From positions 496,001 through 560,000 of the forward strand of contig VNKQ01000008.1 of NCBI GenBank assembly GCA_016508695.1: a stretch of 64,000 nucleotides of DNA, read 5' to 3'. Position numbers and translations under genes: made by a program. Shown one piece after another: positions 63,101-64,000 of this stretch (positions are counted from its first letter, which is position 1; every line of letters starts with the position of its first letter). The notes under the pieces were generated by a model. The model had not been told where the DNA came from. It saw nothing but the letters and a program-made list of their open reading frames with translations, and did no database searches. Source of the DNA: Hyphodiscus hymeniophilus. Lineage: Eukaryota; Ascomycota; Leotiomycetes; Helotiales; Hyphodiscaceae.

Positions 63101-63720
63101 TTTATTCGCGGTATACTAGTTAAGAAGTCGATTTCTACTTCCTTTTCAATACTAGTGTTCTTTAAGTACTAGCGAAACGAATGCGTTAGCGTTAAGAAGC
63201 TAATTTCTACTCCCTTTTTAGCGCTAGCGTTCTTTAAGCACTAGCGAAACAAATGCACTAGTGTTAGAAAACTAATTTCTACTCTCTTTTTAGTACTAGC
63301 GTTCTTTAAGTATTAGCAAAACGGATACACAAGCATTAGAAAGCTAATTTCTACTCCCTTTTTAGCGCTAGCGTTCTTTAAGCGCTAGCGAAACAAATGC
63401 ACTAGTGTTAGAGAACTAATTTCTACTCTCTTTTTAGTACTAGCGTTCTTTAAGTATTAGCAAAACGGATACGCAAGTATTAGAAAGCTAATTTCTACTC
63501 TCTTTTTAATACTAGCGTTCTTTAAACGCTAGCAAAACAGATACGCTAGCGTTAGAAAACTAATTTCTACTTTCTTTTTAGCGCTAGCGTTTTTTAAGCA
63601 CTAGCGAAACAGATGCGCGAGTGTTAGAAAACTAATTTCTACTCTCTTTTTAGTGCTGGCGTTCTTTAAACGCTAGCAAAACAAATGCGCTAGCGCGCTA
63701 AAAAGCCGAGTTCTACCTTA
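63100..63720. repeat. 72-bp minisatellite, about eight to nine units
   Basis: The marker TAATTTCTAC recurs at 63201, 63273, 63345, 63417, 63489, 63561 and 63633 with exact 72-bp spacing, with degenerate units before (63129) and after. Each unit holds two inverted GCTAGCG-type blocks around TTCTTTAA (for example GCGCTAGCGTTCTTTAAGCG), so it can fold into a hairpin. Units differ almost only by C/T and G/A at GCGCTAGCG sites. Confidence 0.88.
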
Positions 63721-64000
63721 ATCTCTAATGCCGACGTTTCTAAAGCGCTAGTACAATAGATAACGTTAGGCGGCCGAATTGCCCTATTGCGCTAGCGTCT
63801 TAGAGCCAAATTTGGCCCCTCCTACTCCTTATGATTCTCACTAACGTACTTTCTACAAGGGTGTTAGAACTAGTTCCTATAACGGTACTAGATATTAAGA
63901 GCCCAAATTAGTACTGGCCCGTTAGTAAAGGAAGAGCTGAAATAAGTACTTAATGCTAACGGGTATGGGATCCCGTTTTGGCTTCTTTTAGTCTTTAATT
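63721..64000. other. Repeat flank to the window edge
   Basis: Less AT-rich sequence with GCGCTAGCG and related words continuing without the regular period, so possibly the parent element of the minisatellite. No gene is seen. Confidence 0.35.

Noticed and set aside
63100..63720. Regular repeats that could suggest a CRISPR array
   Set aside because: The units are contiguous 72-bp tandem copies without unique spacers, in a fungal nuclear context, with no cas genes.

Overview
The window looks like nuclear DNA of a filamentous ascomycete (Pezizomycotina). The genes have short GT-AG introns of about 46-90 nt. The products are typical of that group: Mcd4, a CTF1/Far-type Zn2Cys6 regulator, a SAM + HMG-box protein, and a second Zn2Cys6 regulator. 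A very AT-rich block full of TA dinucleotides and stop codons separates the genes, as expected where repeat-induced point mutation (RIP, C-to-T at CpA) has acted on transposons. The species cannot be named from sequence alone. AT-isochore genomes of this kind are best known in Dothideomycetes and some Leotiomycetes.

Layout. 1-2096: 3' part of MCD4 (GPI-anchor ethanolamine phosphate transferase), five exons in view. 2097-3822: intergenic. 3823-6937: complete seven-exon gene for a CTF1/FarA-FarB family regulator of fatty-acid and cutin use, with two micro-exons inside the zinc-cluster codons. About 7.3-53.5 kb: a RIP-degenerate block with no long open reading frame on either strand. 53.9-58.7 kb: a GC-normal island holding a damaged SAM/HMG-box gene, the tail of a pogo-type transposase, and a five-exon Zn2Cys6 gene. 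58.9-64.0 kb: AT-rich repeats again, including an 1100-bp TIR element, a 521-bp miniature LTR element and a 72-bp minisatellite.

The AT-rich block is a nested stack of transposons that can largely be unpacked from target-site duplications (TSDs) read directly in the sequence. A Ty3/gypsy relic (RNase H, integrase, chromodomain) is split by a TIR element (16150-37435). That element contains a 684-bp TIR element, a 511-bp TA-flanked element, one complete copia element (19317-27633), and another TIR element (27767-37080) that itself carries a second copia element (27945-36268). Downstream, a TIR element (38934-52982) was entered by a 795-bp relative and by a 12.3-kb element with a relic resembling a Tnp2/KDZ-type transposase. 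That large element in turn holds a hAT-like 443-bp element. Ten members of one TIR family were delimited in the window. Eight have exact 8-bp TSDs, a ninth has a homopolymer TSD, and a tenth has a 7/8 match.

The protein genes do not form a pathway or cluster: Mcd4 is housekeeping, and the two zinc-cluster regulators are unrelated in target. I found no novel multi-gene system. The most informative material is the transposon stack, the modular 8-bp-TSD family, the miniature LTR element, and the effect of the adjacent AT block on the SAM/HMG gene.
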